Positions 10,213 to 21,537 of a DNA stretch of 64,000 nt are shown piece by piece. A program made the translations under genes and the position numbers. The DNA comes from Trichuris trichiura (taxonomy: Eukaryota > Nematoda > Enoplea > Trichinellida > Trichuridae): assembly GCA_037903355.1 (NCBI GenBank), contig JBAJFE010000009.1:1054001-1118000 (forward strand), in the 5' to 3' direction. Each line of letters starts with the position of its first letter. Within the stretch, counting starts at the first letter, position 1. The notes below the pieces were generated by a model. That model made no database searches, had not been told where the DNA came from, and worked only from the letters and a program-made list of their open reading frames with translations.

Positions 10213-11886
10213 TTAATCTTCAAAACAAGAGAGCAGGTAGTCAAGTTGGTGACTTGTCACCACAGCGTTCGTTTCGCACTCGGTAATACCGTAGGTTATG
10301 CCAGCAACGGCGCTATTCTCCAATGCACGATTGATCAACTTTTTGGCAACGCTATCTTCCGGATTAACAATTAACGCTTCGCGTAAATAACGAACGGCCG
10401 CCCATGAGTCACGTGATAACATATGAATAAACGCTATTGAGATTAAGGTTGACGCGTTGCAAGGGACCAATTCTAATGCCTCTTCAAACTGTTTCAACGC
10501 TTTGTCGTACATGCGCATTTTACGATAGCAATGGCCCAAATTGCTGATCAATGGTTCCCAATAGACCGGTATACGCTTTTCGGCTCTTCGCACCTGTTGG
10601 ATAGCGCGAATAAAGTAGTTTTCCGCCGTTCTGTACTTTCCCATTTTGAGTAGGAGAACTCCCATTTCGTGCACCGTATACGGATTGAACGGAGCCAAAT
10701 CCAAAGCGTCGGACAGGTAATTTTGCGCCAACATGAAATGGCCGGTCACCGAATATTCCACGCCAATCAAAGTCAAAGGAAACGGATGACCCTGCATCAG
10801 CGTGCCGGCCCTTAAATAGCTGTTCATCGCTTGATCGTGCTCCAAGTCGGCTGCGCACGCGTTACCATAGGCTATCCATGCGTAACAATTGATCGAGTCA
10901 ATTTTGGCGGACTTTCTAAAAAACTGCTTTGCCATATCGTAGCCATTTACAACATAGTAATAGCAACCTATGGCAAAAAAAGTGATCGGCTGGTCTGGCA
11001 TGTAGAGCGATAATTCGTGCGCTAATTTAAATAACAATGCCTCTCGCCCGGACAAGTACAGCGAGCAGCAACGAAGGGCCAATACTCGAGTATCGTGCTC
11101 ATTGGTTAACGCCACTTTGTCCAGATCGTTAAGTGCTTCGTCAAAGTAACCATACATGTAGTGATCTCGAGCTTTTTGAAAGCAAACGGGCGAACTATTT
11201 TCCAAACATGGAAAGTGGGTCGACACGTACTCTTTCGACTCTTTGGACGGAGGACCCAACATAAGAGAATAGAAAAAATTAACTAATTCGGGATTAACAA
11301 CTTTTTGCATTTCCATACGGCTTTGAATCGACTGAAAAATTTCATCCTTCTCCGCTGGCTTAATAAAATGATCAAGAAAGAGTCGACCAGCCGCGTCGGC
11401 GATCAGTATGTCGTCTTGGAGCGCTCGCTTGTATGCCTCGACTGCTTCTTTGGTATCTTCAATCATTTGTAATGCTTTGCCTAACAAAAGACTCCTTTGA
11501 CCGGCGATGTTGAGATTGACAGCCAATTCGTCGAGTACGGATAGTCGCCTCAACTTGCATCGAGCTCTTTTGCGCCATACTTTGGTTTTGGCGGTTTCGT
11601 CCGAACTGTGCTGCAATAAAGTGATCACGTCGCCCGGCAACCGTCTGGCCAATTTGCATTGGGCGGCCAAAAATCGAAACAATTCGTGTCCTTCGGTAAG
11701 CTGGCGCCTTTCCAAGTACAAAAGAGCTCGACCGTACTCACCGGCCATAAATAGGCAGCGTACAAACGTGTAAATAGCAAACGCGTCGTCCACGTTGCAC
11801 AGCAACAATCGCTCCGCCCAGAAGACGGCGCTCGCCCAGTCGCCGCAGTGCAAAAAGGCGTCAATTTTCGCCTCCAACTTTTCCAT
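10213..11886 (-). CDS. CDC16: Anaphase-promoting complex subunit 6 (APC6/CDC16)
   Basis: A single uninterrupted 557-codon frame encodes a tetratricopeptide-repeat protein matching the APC/C subunit APC6/CDC16. In the family it forms a homodimeric TPR superhelix in the ligase that ubiquitinates cyclins and securin. The N-terminal region has helices such as WASAVFWAERLL and LFMAGEYGRALLYLERR. The most diagnostic block is in the C-terminal half: YAWIAYGNACA, EHDQAMNSYLRA, PLTLIGVEYSVTGHFMLAQ, DALDLAPFNPYTVHEMGVLL, KYRTAENYF, YWEPLISNLGHCYRKMRMYD and LVPCNASTLISIAFIHM, collinear with animal CDC16. The length is slightly short of the human protein (about 620). No intron is needed, which is unusual beside neighbours with many introns. 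The start at 11886 is the first ATG of the frame. Confidence 0.94.
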   Translation of the reverse strand: MEKLEAKIDAFLHCGDWASAVFWAERLLLCNVDDAFAIYTFVRCLFMAGEYGRALLYLERRQLTEGHELFRFLAAQCKLARRLPGDVITLLQHSSDETAKTKVWRKRARCKLRRLSVLDELAVNLNIAGQRSLLLGKALQMIEDTKEAVEAYKRALQDDILIADAAGRLFLDHFIKPAEKDEIFQSIQSRMEMQKVVNPELVNFFYSLMLGPPSKESKEYVSTHFPCLENSSPVCFQKARDHYMYGYFDEALNDLDKVALTNEHDTRVLALRCCSLYLSGREALLFKLAHELSLYMPDQPITFFAIGCYYYVVNGYDMAKQFFRKSAKIDSINCYAWIAYGNACAADLEHDQAMNSYLRAGTLMQGHPFPLTLIGVEYSVTGHFMLAQNYLSDALDLAPFNPYTVHEMGVLLLKMGKYRTAENYFIRAIQQVRRAEKRIPVYWEPLISNLGHCYRKMRMYDKALKQFEEALELVPCNASTLISIAFIHMLSRDSWAAVRYLREALIVNPEDSVAKKLINRALENSAVAGITYGITECETNAVVTSHQLDYLLSCFED

Positions 11887-12514
11887 GCACGTTCACCTTT
11901 CTCCGAGTTGAAATAGCAATGCTGAAAAAACACCAACCAAATATTTTTGTCGCCTCATCGTAAGGCCAATAGATAATACACGAGCAACGGACTCTCCGTA
12001 AATTAAGTAAGCATTCAAAGTCGACGCGACAAGTTTAAGCAGCTTTACTTCACGAAACAACGCATTAGCGAGCGGGGACACGCGCATGGCGAATTCGCCA
12101 AGGCAAAGGCAATGTCAGTTTCTTTTTCTAAAAAAAAAGTGCAATAATAAGCTATTCGCCATTTCAACAAAACTGCAAGTGACGAAGCGGCAACAACTGC
12201 ATTATTATGCACAGATCGGTAACGCGAAAGATAAATGGATAACTCGATCGCAAATGAAAGTACATTCATTAGCTAATGGGGTTAACCAATTCGGCGACAA
12301 TAACAGAAGAAACTTATACGTCCAAATATGCCATATGCGGTCGCTGCTCGTCCGACAAAGCACCCGATCTTCACGGTAGGCTGCTGACCCGGGCTGACGC
12401 TGAATTGAACAGCATACGGCTGCATAGGCGAAACAAAATAGCTTAAGACGAAGCTCTGTGACCTTCTGCGGCAACGCGTCGCTAACGGCTGCTCGCTGAA
12501 TCGTCCATGAAATT
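11887..12514. other. Intergenic stretch upstream of CDC16
   Basis: Several overlapping short frames on both strands are shadows of GC-balanced sequence. I see no supported gene. Confidence 0.4.
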
Positions 12515-13250
12515 CTTCCAAGCTAAAAGAATAGCAAAGTTTGCATATTTTCAACAAGACAAATTCAAATTTGACAAATGCTTATTTTAGCCTTAGACAA
12601 CAAGCTGAAAGAGCAGTAAAATTTGCATACTTTATATTCTTCCAAGCTAAAAGAATAGTAAAATTTGCATATTTTCAACAAGACAAATTCAAATTTGACA
12701 AATGCTAACCTTAGCCTTAGACAACGAGCTGAAAGTTTTACAAAATTTGCATATTTTAAGTTCTTCCAAGCTAAAAGAATAGTAAAATTTGCATATATTC
12801 AACAAGACAAATTCAAATTTGAGACATGTTAATTCTTTTCGCCTGAAACCTCAACGTCGCGCGCGCGCGACCTTAACCATAGACAACAAGCTAAAAGCTT
12901 TACAAAATTTGCGTACTTTAAATTTTTCCTAGCTAAAAGAATAGTAAAATTTGCATATTTTCAAAAAGATAAATTCAAATTTGAAAATTGCTAATGCTTT
13001 TCGCCTGAAAATTTAACGTCGCGCGCGCGACCTTAACCTTAGACAATAGGCTGAAAGCTTTACAAAATTTGCGTACTTTAAGTTCTTTCAAGCTAAAAGA
13101 ATAGTAAAATTTGCATATTTTTAACAAGACAAATTCAAATTTGACAAATGCTAATTCTTTCCGTTTGAAAGTTTAACGTCGCGCGCGCGACCTCAGCCTA
13201 AGACAATGATCTGAGAGCTTTACAAAATTTGCACACTTTACCTTTGAACA
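12515..13250. repeat. Five-copy tandem repeat, 124- and 161-base units with CG palindromes
   Basis: The marker AGCTAAAAGAATAG recurs at 12521, 12645, 12769, 12931 and 13091, giving periods of 124, 124, 162 and 160. Shared parts are AAATTTGCATATTTTCAA, GACAAATTCAAATTTGA, CTTAGACAA, GCTGAAAG and TTTACAAAATTTGC. The longer units add a block of about 37 bases ending in GTCGCGCGCGCGACC, a self-complementary alternating CG tract, at about 12855, 13018 and 13178. Two further palindromic bits (AAATTTGC/GCAAATTT) are present. The array ends directly beside the stop codon of the minus-strand gene at 13254, so it would lie in that gene's 3'UTR or immediate downstream region. Confidence 0.85.
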
Positions 13251-13253
13251 GAG

Positions 13254-15860
13254 TTACGAAAGCGAAAGCGGCAACCCACCTTGTTTCAAAAACGCGCGCA
13301 ATTTTTTGTCAGCTTCCGTTGGCGTATAGAGACGTTCGCAAGTTGCTATGGTAGCATCGCCTTGGGCCACACTGCTCGAGTTTACAACAGCGCTATTGGC
13401 ATTTCCATCCTGAGAGACTAGATGAGCATTTTCGATGACGTCAACGGCAGCGGTAGGTTCCAAAGGTTTGTAATCGTCATTTTTCGATCGGTCGCCTATA
13501 AGAGCGAAAAAATAAAGACGTATGCAAAAGATTAGAAGAAAAAATAGCTGCTTTTACCATTGCCTGAGATCCACTGGTCCACGTCGAATCCAAAGCTCAA
13601 GTGGACACCCACTCCAGTGGCATTTTTTAGAGAACGATCGAAAAATTGAACCGGTCTTTTACCCGAAACCGACAACGACGACGACGACCTGTCTATGCCA
13701 TTGTTCACCGAATGAGCTGCACCACGGCATGTTGAACTCAAACGATCCACTGGGAAATGAGCATTTTCCTGGCGAGCCATCGTCCTGCTCGCTACACCGT
13801 TCATTGGAATGGATTGACTTCGGGCAAGGCCGCCGCTACTACTACCCGGAACGTCTCGACCACTTTCTCCTTTTGGACATTCGCTAACGATAGAGGGCGT
13901 TGTCATCGTCGACTGACCATTGCAAATGACGCTGCGCCGTCGCCTTTGTAAATTAAATGAAACCGGAGGAAAACCCGAAGTAACCGACGCGTACGTTGTA
14001 AGCGGTCGAACTCTGCTCGTCTCTTCCAAGCATAAGGAGTCGTATACTTTTCCTGGTCGGTCACTGCTCGTTGCAGCATCTTCCTTATCAATACCATTCA
14101 TATCACTTAAGGATGGAAAGGAGGCGTGAGAATTGATTGAGACGCGGTATTTTGGAACGTCCGATGAAGGCAAGGAAGCGGCGGCACCTTTCTGCGAAGA
14201 ACAAGAAGCAACAGAGCTACTTGACTCGCCATTTTCGTGAGCATTTCGACACCGCTCCCTCGTGTCAAATTCTTCGAAACAACGGTACGACCGAACCGGG
14301 TTGCAAAGTGGTTTGAAATGTTTTGCACAATTTCGGCCGTCCTCGACGGAACTGCGGCGGCGATACAGCGTACAACGATTCTTTCCAAGCGGCGGAGGGG
14401 TTGTCGAACGAACCGGCCGATTGACTCTTCGCCCGTTTTCCTTGTTCGTCTTTGCGCCTCGCCTGCTTTTTACGGGAATAAATTCACCATTGTCTTCTGG
14501 GCAGCTTGACGACCCAATGTCGCCGCTGCTACCACCTCCAGCTTCAATTTTTAACCTCTCTTCTTCCAACGGGCCAACTGACGACACGTTGTATGTACCC
14601 TTTCGGCCGGAAAACGAATTTTCCACAACCACATCCGGGGATGAGGCGGCGGACTGATCGTCCGTTTCTGTTTGCTTTTTAGATGACTGCTTCTTCTTGT
14701 CCTTTGACGCTTTCAACTTTTGTTGCATTTTTTTCAAATTTCCATCCTTCTCCGAACTGTCAAGCGCGTCTTCCGGATCATCGTCTCTTATTTTGCCAGT
14801 TTTTGAGTCGATAAACTCCAATAATGACTCCACCGGTAAGTGACCGCGATGGCCTTTAATCTGCTCGGCGGTAATTGTTGCTACCAAGCGTTTCTGTCGT
14901 TCAAGCCTTTTCTTGGCAAGCCGACTTAACAACCGAGCATCCATGCTGGAAACGCTACCTACTGGAATCGCCAGCGCCATATCACCCCGATTGGCAATTT
15001 GCTGTTGTTCAGGGAGGGAATGTTGAACCGACCTTAGGGAAAGCTGACATGGACCGTCCAATTCCGTCAGATCGACAGACAAAGCCTCTCGAACCGAATG
15101 AAGTTTCCTGTCCGCATGAAGGGTTTCGATGGAAAATGTTGGCAACTCGTCCTCGACGTATCTGCTTTTGTCAATTCTTGAAATGCCGACCAAATTCACC
15201 AGCTCCGACACCGTGGCGTTACTGCAATAACAACTGTGACCCGAAACAATACCTAACGATAATTATATACGCTGCTAACCAAAACACGCTATAAGAACTT
15301 TCCAGCACCTAAGCTAAGCATTGACCTACTCTACTTTTTCTGCAGGGCAGACTCACTCCAAGGTCACGGCGACCAAAAGAGGACTTACTAAGACTTATTC
15401 AAACTTCGCGTGACGTCACAGATTGAATTTTCTACTAGTAGCGTCGCGCGGGCCGAAACTTAAAAGGTCATTGATTTTGGGTCATTTCGGGTTTGGAATC
15501 CCGAATAAAGAAATATCTATCAGCACCGCTCAGCAAGAAAATGCAAATCGCTTGTCAACACAACACGTTGCCGATTTTTGCTAAATAATCGGTTTTGTCC
15601 CTTCCCGGAATCTACGAGCGCGTTGCCGATTTTAGAAAAACAATCAAAACATACCTGTTACGGCAGAAACCATCGTGACGTGTCGATCGAACAATTTCAA
15701 TAACGCCATTGGCATTCGAGTCGCCGTATTGGATGGAGGCGACGTCCTGTTGTTGCTCGTCCTTATCATTTGAAATTTTGCTTACCGCCTTCACGAGGCC
15801 GTCGCGATCAACTGCATTGCTCTCTTCTGTTTCCTTCTCAATTTCCCTATTCGCTACCAT
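13254..15860 (-). CDS. Serine-rich 703-residue protein of unknown function
   Basis: Three exons join in frame: 15860-15655, 15221-13558 and 13495-13254. Borders are AACAG|GTATG, TTGCAG|TAAC, CAATG|GTAAAA and TTATAG|GCGA. I do not recognise the family. The N-terminal third has the best-looking conserved part: GFCRNSNATVSELVNLVGIS (residues 62-81), then SMDARLLSRLAKKRLERQKR and a helical segment to FIDSKTGK. The middle is low-complexity, rich in Ser, Lys and Arg, with basic clusters (DKKKQSSKKQ, LQRRRRSVIC) that could be nuclear localisation signals. Short motifs FIPVKSRR, SFPSLSDMN and TYASVTSGF resemble linear motifs of RNA-associated scaffolds, which is only suggestive. Near the C-terminus is HLSFGFDVDQWISGN. 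The real start could be upstream in another exon. Confidence 0.7.
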
Positions 15861-16108
15861 TGTATGGTCAACAATAATTTCTATGGTCGACTCACTGATG
15901 TTCGCGGGTAACTTGAAAACAAAAGATTACAAAAAGGACAACTACAGTACTTTAAAAATTTGCAGGTTCACCAAATACACCTTATTTGAGGATGGAATAC
16001 AACGGACGAATCGAAAGCGTTCGCTTACCGCGCTCAAGAGATGCGGCACACCGTTTTTGCAAGCTTTTGCAGGAACGCTTTGAAAAGTCGATTTTGACGG
16101 GGCGACCT

Positions 16109-16444
16109 TCAATGTAACCCGGTAAAATAAAGCGGATTCGAAAATGCATCAAAATTACTTTCAGGATTGATTTTCTGCTTGACACACCGCAGTAGTTGGT
16201 GAAACTCGTCTCTGGAAGAAAAAAAAAGAATTCGATACAACAAAGCGACTACGTTGTGGAGCATACCGGATTCATCGTCGGCTTGTCTACGTTCGCTATC
16301 CGCCTGTTCTCGAAGGCTTTTCAAGGCTCTGTCCACTTTTTCACTGCGCGCACCAGTTGCTCCATTCGTTGACCGATAGGACGGTTGACTTGCGGCATTT
16401 AACAGGTCGTCGAATTCGTCAAGAGTCAGATTTTCAAGTTCCAC
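16109..16444 (-). CDS. Small acidic helical protein or gene fragment, unknown
   Basis: Two exons can be joined: about 16462-16267 and 16209-16109, with acceptor CCAGAG giving NIVELENLTLDEFDDLLNAA, then VDRALKSLREQADSERRQADDES and DEFHQLLRCVKQKINPE, ending in TGA. Using the acceptor AG two bases earlier would switch the second exon to a different open frame, reading FILPGYIEGRPVKIDF and ending at 15982. The first codon in frame at 16444 is GTG, and an acceptor (GTCGCAG) lies just upstream, so a 5' exon with the true ATG is missing. The upstream ATG near 16650 is one candidate. The charged helix suggests a coiled coil. Function is unknown and the model is tentative. Confidence 0.4.
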   Translation of the reverse strand: MELENLTLDEFDDLLNAASQPSYRSTNGATGARSEKVDRALKSLREQADSERRQADDESGMLHNVVALLYRILFFSSRDEFHQLLRCVKQKINPESNFDAFSNPLYFTGLH

Positions 16445-16462
16445 AATATTGCTGCTATCCTG

Positions 16463-18934
16463 CGACGCCTAAAACATTTTGACTGAACAGCGTACGCCTT
16501 AGGGGCACGAAGAATTTTTGGCCATCTTGCTCTATTTTGCTGACAACAAGACATCTGAAACAACGTTGCAAACTAAAAAGTCTATTTTGGGCCCAAAAGT
16601 CACAACTATTATTACTGAAAGAGTTTAACTTTGAAGCAGTTGAAATGTTCAAGCAGTTGTTGCATCGTTAGAAGGAAGAACTATGGAGAGGGTGTTGCAG
16701 TTGCCGATTACTGAAATTTGAAGCTGCTCTTTCGAAATGTATTTTCAACGATTACTTGCCATCGAAAAGCGAATCATGCCTTATTCGTTTACAAAATGAT
16801 ACGCAAACTCTTTTATCAATGAGTCAGCATTGGAGGCGCGCACGAAACGCGATTAGCGGATAAACTAAATAACGATAATCGATAATCGGAGCAAAGCCTA
16901 ATGAGGCAGTACCAGCTACCATTGTACAGAATTTCCACTTTTGTAAACTTTGCCTTCGTTTTTCCCAAAGGGCCCATCCATTTATTGAACGGATTTTGTT
17001 CTTTAATTTGCCTGTCCGTTGGCTTGCAATGAGATCAATCAGCTTGAGGCGAATAAATCTATCCAATATATAATCCCGTGGAACCTAACGGCATACGGCT
17101 CACTTCTGCACTACTCCTACAGTTGCAAAAACTCTTATATTCAATAGAGAGAAGGGATAAATTGGAAGCGGCTATACTGCTTTCAGAAAAAAATTTCTGT
17201 AACTACATTTAAATTTCATTACATAATCACAGATGCAGGCAGGAATGGTAAGGCGGCGTTCTCTGAAAACAATGATGATGAGATGCCCCCGAAAGCTCAA
17301 CAACGTGTGTCACGGACTTGACTAAACTTTAGGAGTTATTGAAAGAACTACATAAACGCTGAAAACAAGCGATACTAAATGAAAACATTAAATGCTAAGC
17401 GATAATGCACAGCAAAAGTACATAATCGTTAGCAGAAATACCGCGCTAAACTCCCATAGAAAGTTTCTTCGAACTCTGTAGAATTGCGCTTTCGTTTTTT
17501 AAATCGTAGCGTTTTAAAATATTACCGCTATATTCCCTTTTATTACAGGGACAACCTGCGCAATATAATCACCAACCGCCAGGCGGTTATAAGGTGTTTT
17601 GATAAGGAAAAAGTCAAGAGATCATTTCCACAGTATGCCTAAGCCAGCTACCTATATCGCGGTGACTGCAAATCAATGAAACAGAGGTTACCTACCATTT
17701 AACAGCAAATTTTCACGTACACACAGAAGAATACTAAATTAAGAATCAAATTCACCGGAGCAGACGACTGCAGCACCAGACCGACAATAAGTAACAACAG
17801 TACAATGGTTGCTTTTTGACAAGCAGGTTCTTTGCACCAAGAACTGTCGTGGCACAACAGTTTGACGGAAAACCTTAATATAACCATATAGCGGACTAAG
17901 TTTTGCAAAAGAAAGCAACTTTTTTTGCTGAAACACTGCGTAAGATGCCCGCATGAGGTTAGCAATCATTTCTAACCGATTGCCTATTTTGCGAAAGACC
18001 GGTTTCAAAACAAAAAAAGGGGCTTTCTTTCTTCAAAGCATTCAACGATTTTAATTTCCCGTCATCAGCGAAGCAAATGATAAAATATGGAAATAAAAAT
18101 AATACTGGTAACCTAAAAAGCACAGCGAGCTTGTTGCAACGAAAGGATTATAAATAAAAACGAAATTTAAAGTTTATTTACTAAGAGAGCTTTAGCGACT
18201 GGCCTTCCTGCTTTGCATGTTTTGATACCTATTCTATATAAGGTGCTTTTACTTCCAACATCCATATCTCTACGATTTACTGCAAACCAGTATTTTGCAT
18301 AGTACTGTCTATAACTTACATTAATGTTTTCTTTTGGTAGGCATGAAATCTTTGAGAAGCATTAAAGAAAAGCAGGTTCTAACAAGAATGAACTTCAAAA
18401 AATCAGTATTTTCTATGTGCGCAACAGGTGTAGCTGCGTCGCTTGTTGTCACTAGAAAAAACATCAACTATTTGTTCCCATGTGACGTATAATAGTCGTC
18501 TCAAGAAACTGCGAAGCGTATTTGTACAGATATCTGCCGTAGCGGCGGTGCATAGACCGTTCTTAAGCGCATAATTTCAAAAACAGTAGCCCTCAGTAAG
18601 CTGTTTGCATAATTTCATCATGCCGGGCCTCGATTAAAAAATGTGGGCTGATATACAACCATCAGCTTAAAAACAACAGCTAGCACTAACGGCTGCTTTA
18701 TTTGTTATACGATCGCCTTGGTATATTTGCTTAATAGCTCATGCTACCCGCATACCACAGTTGCAAAATGCCAGCAAGCCAAAAAAGCGGAATAATCAAC
18801 GTTAGCCGCGTGACAAGGCCGACGGACAGTAAGAAAGAGCAGTTTTCCAAAGCAGACAAGTCTTGCCGGAAAACCCGCATCATTTTCAAAGTAAACGAAA
18901 TGGCTCATTGGTAAATAAAAGCCGTGAAAGAATC
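16463..18934. other. Intergenic stretch of 2.5 kb, no gene assigned
   Basis: Only frames under 90 codons occur. The frames at 16824-17066 and 17699-18008 (minus) have no family resemblance and no splice context I could support. A possible 5' exon for the gene at 16109 lies near 16650. Confidence 0.4.
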
Positions 18935-19195
18935 CCACCTCTTCGTTGCCACTCTGTCATACTGTAAGTTAGCCGGCCTTCCTGTTTTCTTCTTTCCTAA
19001 GGCTAAGCTTAAACAAAAGTAGTCTATATTTTGAGTTAAACTTAAACAAAGGCAGAAAAAAGGCCAGCATATTTTTCAGTAAGGTGGAACAGGACAGAGC
19101 GGTATGCTTTCTATCTAGGAACCTGCCTTCCTCTGACTGTGGAGAGGCCAGATCGCAAGATCATCGTGATGTTTTTTGTAGGCCGTTATAGAGCT
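18935..19195 (+). repeat. Dispersed repeat, copy 2
   Basis: This is the partner of 9765-10010, sharing CACTCTGTCATACTGTAAGT, GCCGGCC, the GGCAGAAAA tract, GGAACCTGC and AGATCGCAAGATC. Together they indicate an old dispersed family of about 250 bases. Confidence 0.5.
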
Positions 19196-19676
19196 TAGCG
19201 TTTCCTCTTAAATTCGTTGATTTGTTCTTGCAATTTTTTTCATCCGTATTTAAAGTTTTTTGAACTAATATGTACGCGTTTTGATTATTAAAAAAACGCT
19301 GGAATTGTCACATTCTTTCAGTCTTTAACCTATTATTAATACTACTTTAAACTGGCTTTTCTTCAGATGAAGAAAAACGTGTCGGTATGATAATGAGGTC
19401 ACGGTAGACTTTATACAGTGGCCTCAGGTACAACTTCTTTCTGTAATTTTGACATTTTGTAAATTGGAAATGTCTTATCGCAGTTTCGTTGAGTGTCTCA
19501 TTTTTATTTCTTGTTCGGCTACCGTTTTTTTCTGGCAGTGATTCCTTACGCGTTTCGCTTTTTTGGTCAGCTTACTTGTTGTACGTGTCTTTATTAGCGA
19601 ACCACGCTTGCGCTCAGTTTCTATGCGCCGGCTCATGGGAGATTGTTTTTGCTTTTCAGTAGGTTTGTTCCGCCGC

Positions 19677-20807
19677 ATGCAAAGATCAACGAATGGTGAA
19701 AATTCAACTGAAGACTCGGTCGTTGCCAGCTGGTTAGAAACAGTCGACCCCAACCCGGATATACACGCACTGTTTTGCCAGTTTGACGCAACATATTTCT
19801 GGGGTCGACTGGCAGCATGCGAGGTCCGATGGAGTCCAAGAATGACGCTGTACGTAGAGCTTAGTCGTTTTGCTTGCCTATACTGTTTTTGAACTGCAGC
19901 TGCGCCGGACAGTGCCACTACGAATACCCTAAAGGTTTATGCTCCATTCGCCTCAGCAAGTCTCTACTGCAATATCGACCAAGAAAGGATCTTGTAGAAA
20001 CATTATTGCATGAAATGATTCATGCCTATTTGTTCGTCACTAGCAACAATCGAGTAAGTCGCTTCCGCTTCGCTTGGCAGGCTGTATTTTTCCTTTATTT
20101 GCTCAAAAAGGACCGAGACGGTCACGGCCCCGAATTCCAGAAGCATATGCATCGAATCAACAAGGCTGCCAAGACTAATATTACCGTAAACTTTTAAAAA
20201 TAAAAAGAAACTGCTTAGCGTTGAGATAGCTTGTGTTTTTAGATTTATCACAGCTTTCACGACGAGGTCGATTTTTATCGGACACATTGGTGGCGTTGTA
20301 ATGGACCTTGCCAGCTCAGAAGACCCTTCTACGGTTGGGTGAAGCGTGCAATGAATCGCGCGCCGGGACCCAACGATTACTGGTGGAAAAATCATATGGA
20401 AACATGCGGTGGAACTTTCATAAAAGTCAAGGAACCCGACAAGTCTAAAGCCAATGGTAAAAATGTACTAAAAAGCAAAGGTACGCTATTTGTTCTCTTG
20501 TTTTTGCATACGTAAGTGGCATCATCGTCTTGCAGCAAAAGCATCGCCCTATAAGAATTCAACTCAAACGGTTATTACGACTGCTTTCAAGCGTGCCGCG
20601 AAGGATCAAGCTAAAAAGCCATTCGTCCCTTTTTCTGGCGTCGGCTATGTACTTGGTTCCCCTTCTAAGTCAAATGGTACCGGCAGCCACAGTACGGGAA
20701 ATACCGTCATTGGTAGGAAACCATTAACTGGTGTAAAGAAGATTCGGTCTGCAAGTAGCGACAAGCCCAATGCAGACAATTCCATCATTGACCTTACGGG
20801 TAAATAG
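19677..20807 (+). CDS. SPRTN: SprT-like DNA-protein crosslink protease Spartan (SPRTN/DVC-1)
   Basis: Spartan is a DNA-dependent metalloprotease that degrades DNA-protein crosslinks in S phase and recruits p97/VCP. Five exons join in frame: 19677-19849, 19900-20053, 20111-20185, 20243-20480 and 20536-20807, giving 303 residues. The SprT domain shows WSPRMTLCAGQC, CSIRLSKSLL, RPRKDLVETLLHEMIHAY with the zinc/catalytic H95-E96-x-x-H99, third histidine H114 in DRDGHGPEF, then HWWRCNGPCQ and CGGTFIKVKEP. Residues 246-254, FSGVGYVLG, form an SHP box for p97 binding. I see no PCNA-binding PIP box. The C-terminal UBZ4 zinc finger is absent in this frame, but a remnant follows in another frame. A TTTTCAG acceptor ends at 19659, 17 bases before the ATG. 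Confidence 0.95.
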
Positions 20808-20943
20808 TATGCTAAATCTTTCTTCAAACGCTCCACTTCAAAATGTACAGAGCGGAACGGCCTTTATTTTACCGAACATTACCGTTCCTGACATATTATG
20901 CAGCTGGTGCATGCATAATATGCTCTCTGTGCATTTAGAATAG
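20800..20943 (+). pseudogene. Possible out-of-frame UBZ4 remnant of Spartan
   Basis: Immediately after the Spartan stop, the +1 frame stays open across the stop and reads through NLSSNAPLQNVQSGTAFILP to VPDILCSWCMHNMLSVHLE before TAG at 20941-20943. The C-x2-C pair followed by HLE recalls the end of the UBZ4 finger (C-x2-C ... H-L-x-x-C) that closes Spartan in other animals. The last cysteine is missing. One base fewer in the ACGGGT run at about 20799-20804 would fuse it to Spartan. It may be a real frameshift, a sequence error or coincidence. Confidence 0.35.
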
Positions 20944-21066
20944 ATTTAGACCGCGAAGGGTTTTATTTCGAAGTCGAATAAAAACGTCTTATCAAATGGA
21001 GATCGTAAAATAACATTAGTGCCAGCAAGTGTTCGTATTATCTGTAATAATTTAGCATAATATTCA

Positions 21067-21091
21067 ATATATATATATATATATATATATT
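21067..21091. repeat. (AT)n microsatellite
   Basis: About 12 perfect AT dinucleotides lie between Spartan and the 3' end of the Fat-like gene. Confidence 0.95.
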
Positions 21092-21537
21092 CGAAGTTTT
21101 AAAGCTTCATTTATCATATGCAGTTGATAGTTGAAGTGCTCCGCGTATTACCGTTATTATTAGATATTTATGCCTGGTAAGCGCCCTACCGTACCTTATA
21201 TAATTAACAGATTTAATCCAATCGTGCATACATAGTTGCTGGCACCATCGGAAACATGTCAGTACGCACCTAAGCGATCTCAGGCTGTGATTGTGAGTTA
21301 AGAAGAAAACTTCGCAACGTGAAGAATCGTAGTTATGTTCAACAATAAGAAACCGGTCAGACAGATTACAAAGCACGCAAAGACAATGACTAAAAAGGGT
21401 AATGGACAACGGTAAAGCATAGATGAGCCAACATTGAATCCTGAAAGGTTAAAAATTTGGGTGCTCAACAACGGAGCAGGAATGAATGAATAAAGTGACT
21501 TCAAGTGGGAAGCCAATAGGATCACGAATCATGATTA

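Noticed and set aside
14107..15294. Several long plus-strand frames opposite the serine-rich gene
   Set aside because: They are antisense shadows of the exon at 13558-15221, whose frame is longer and joins cleanly to the flanking exons.
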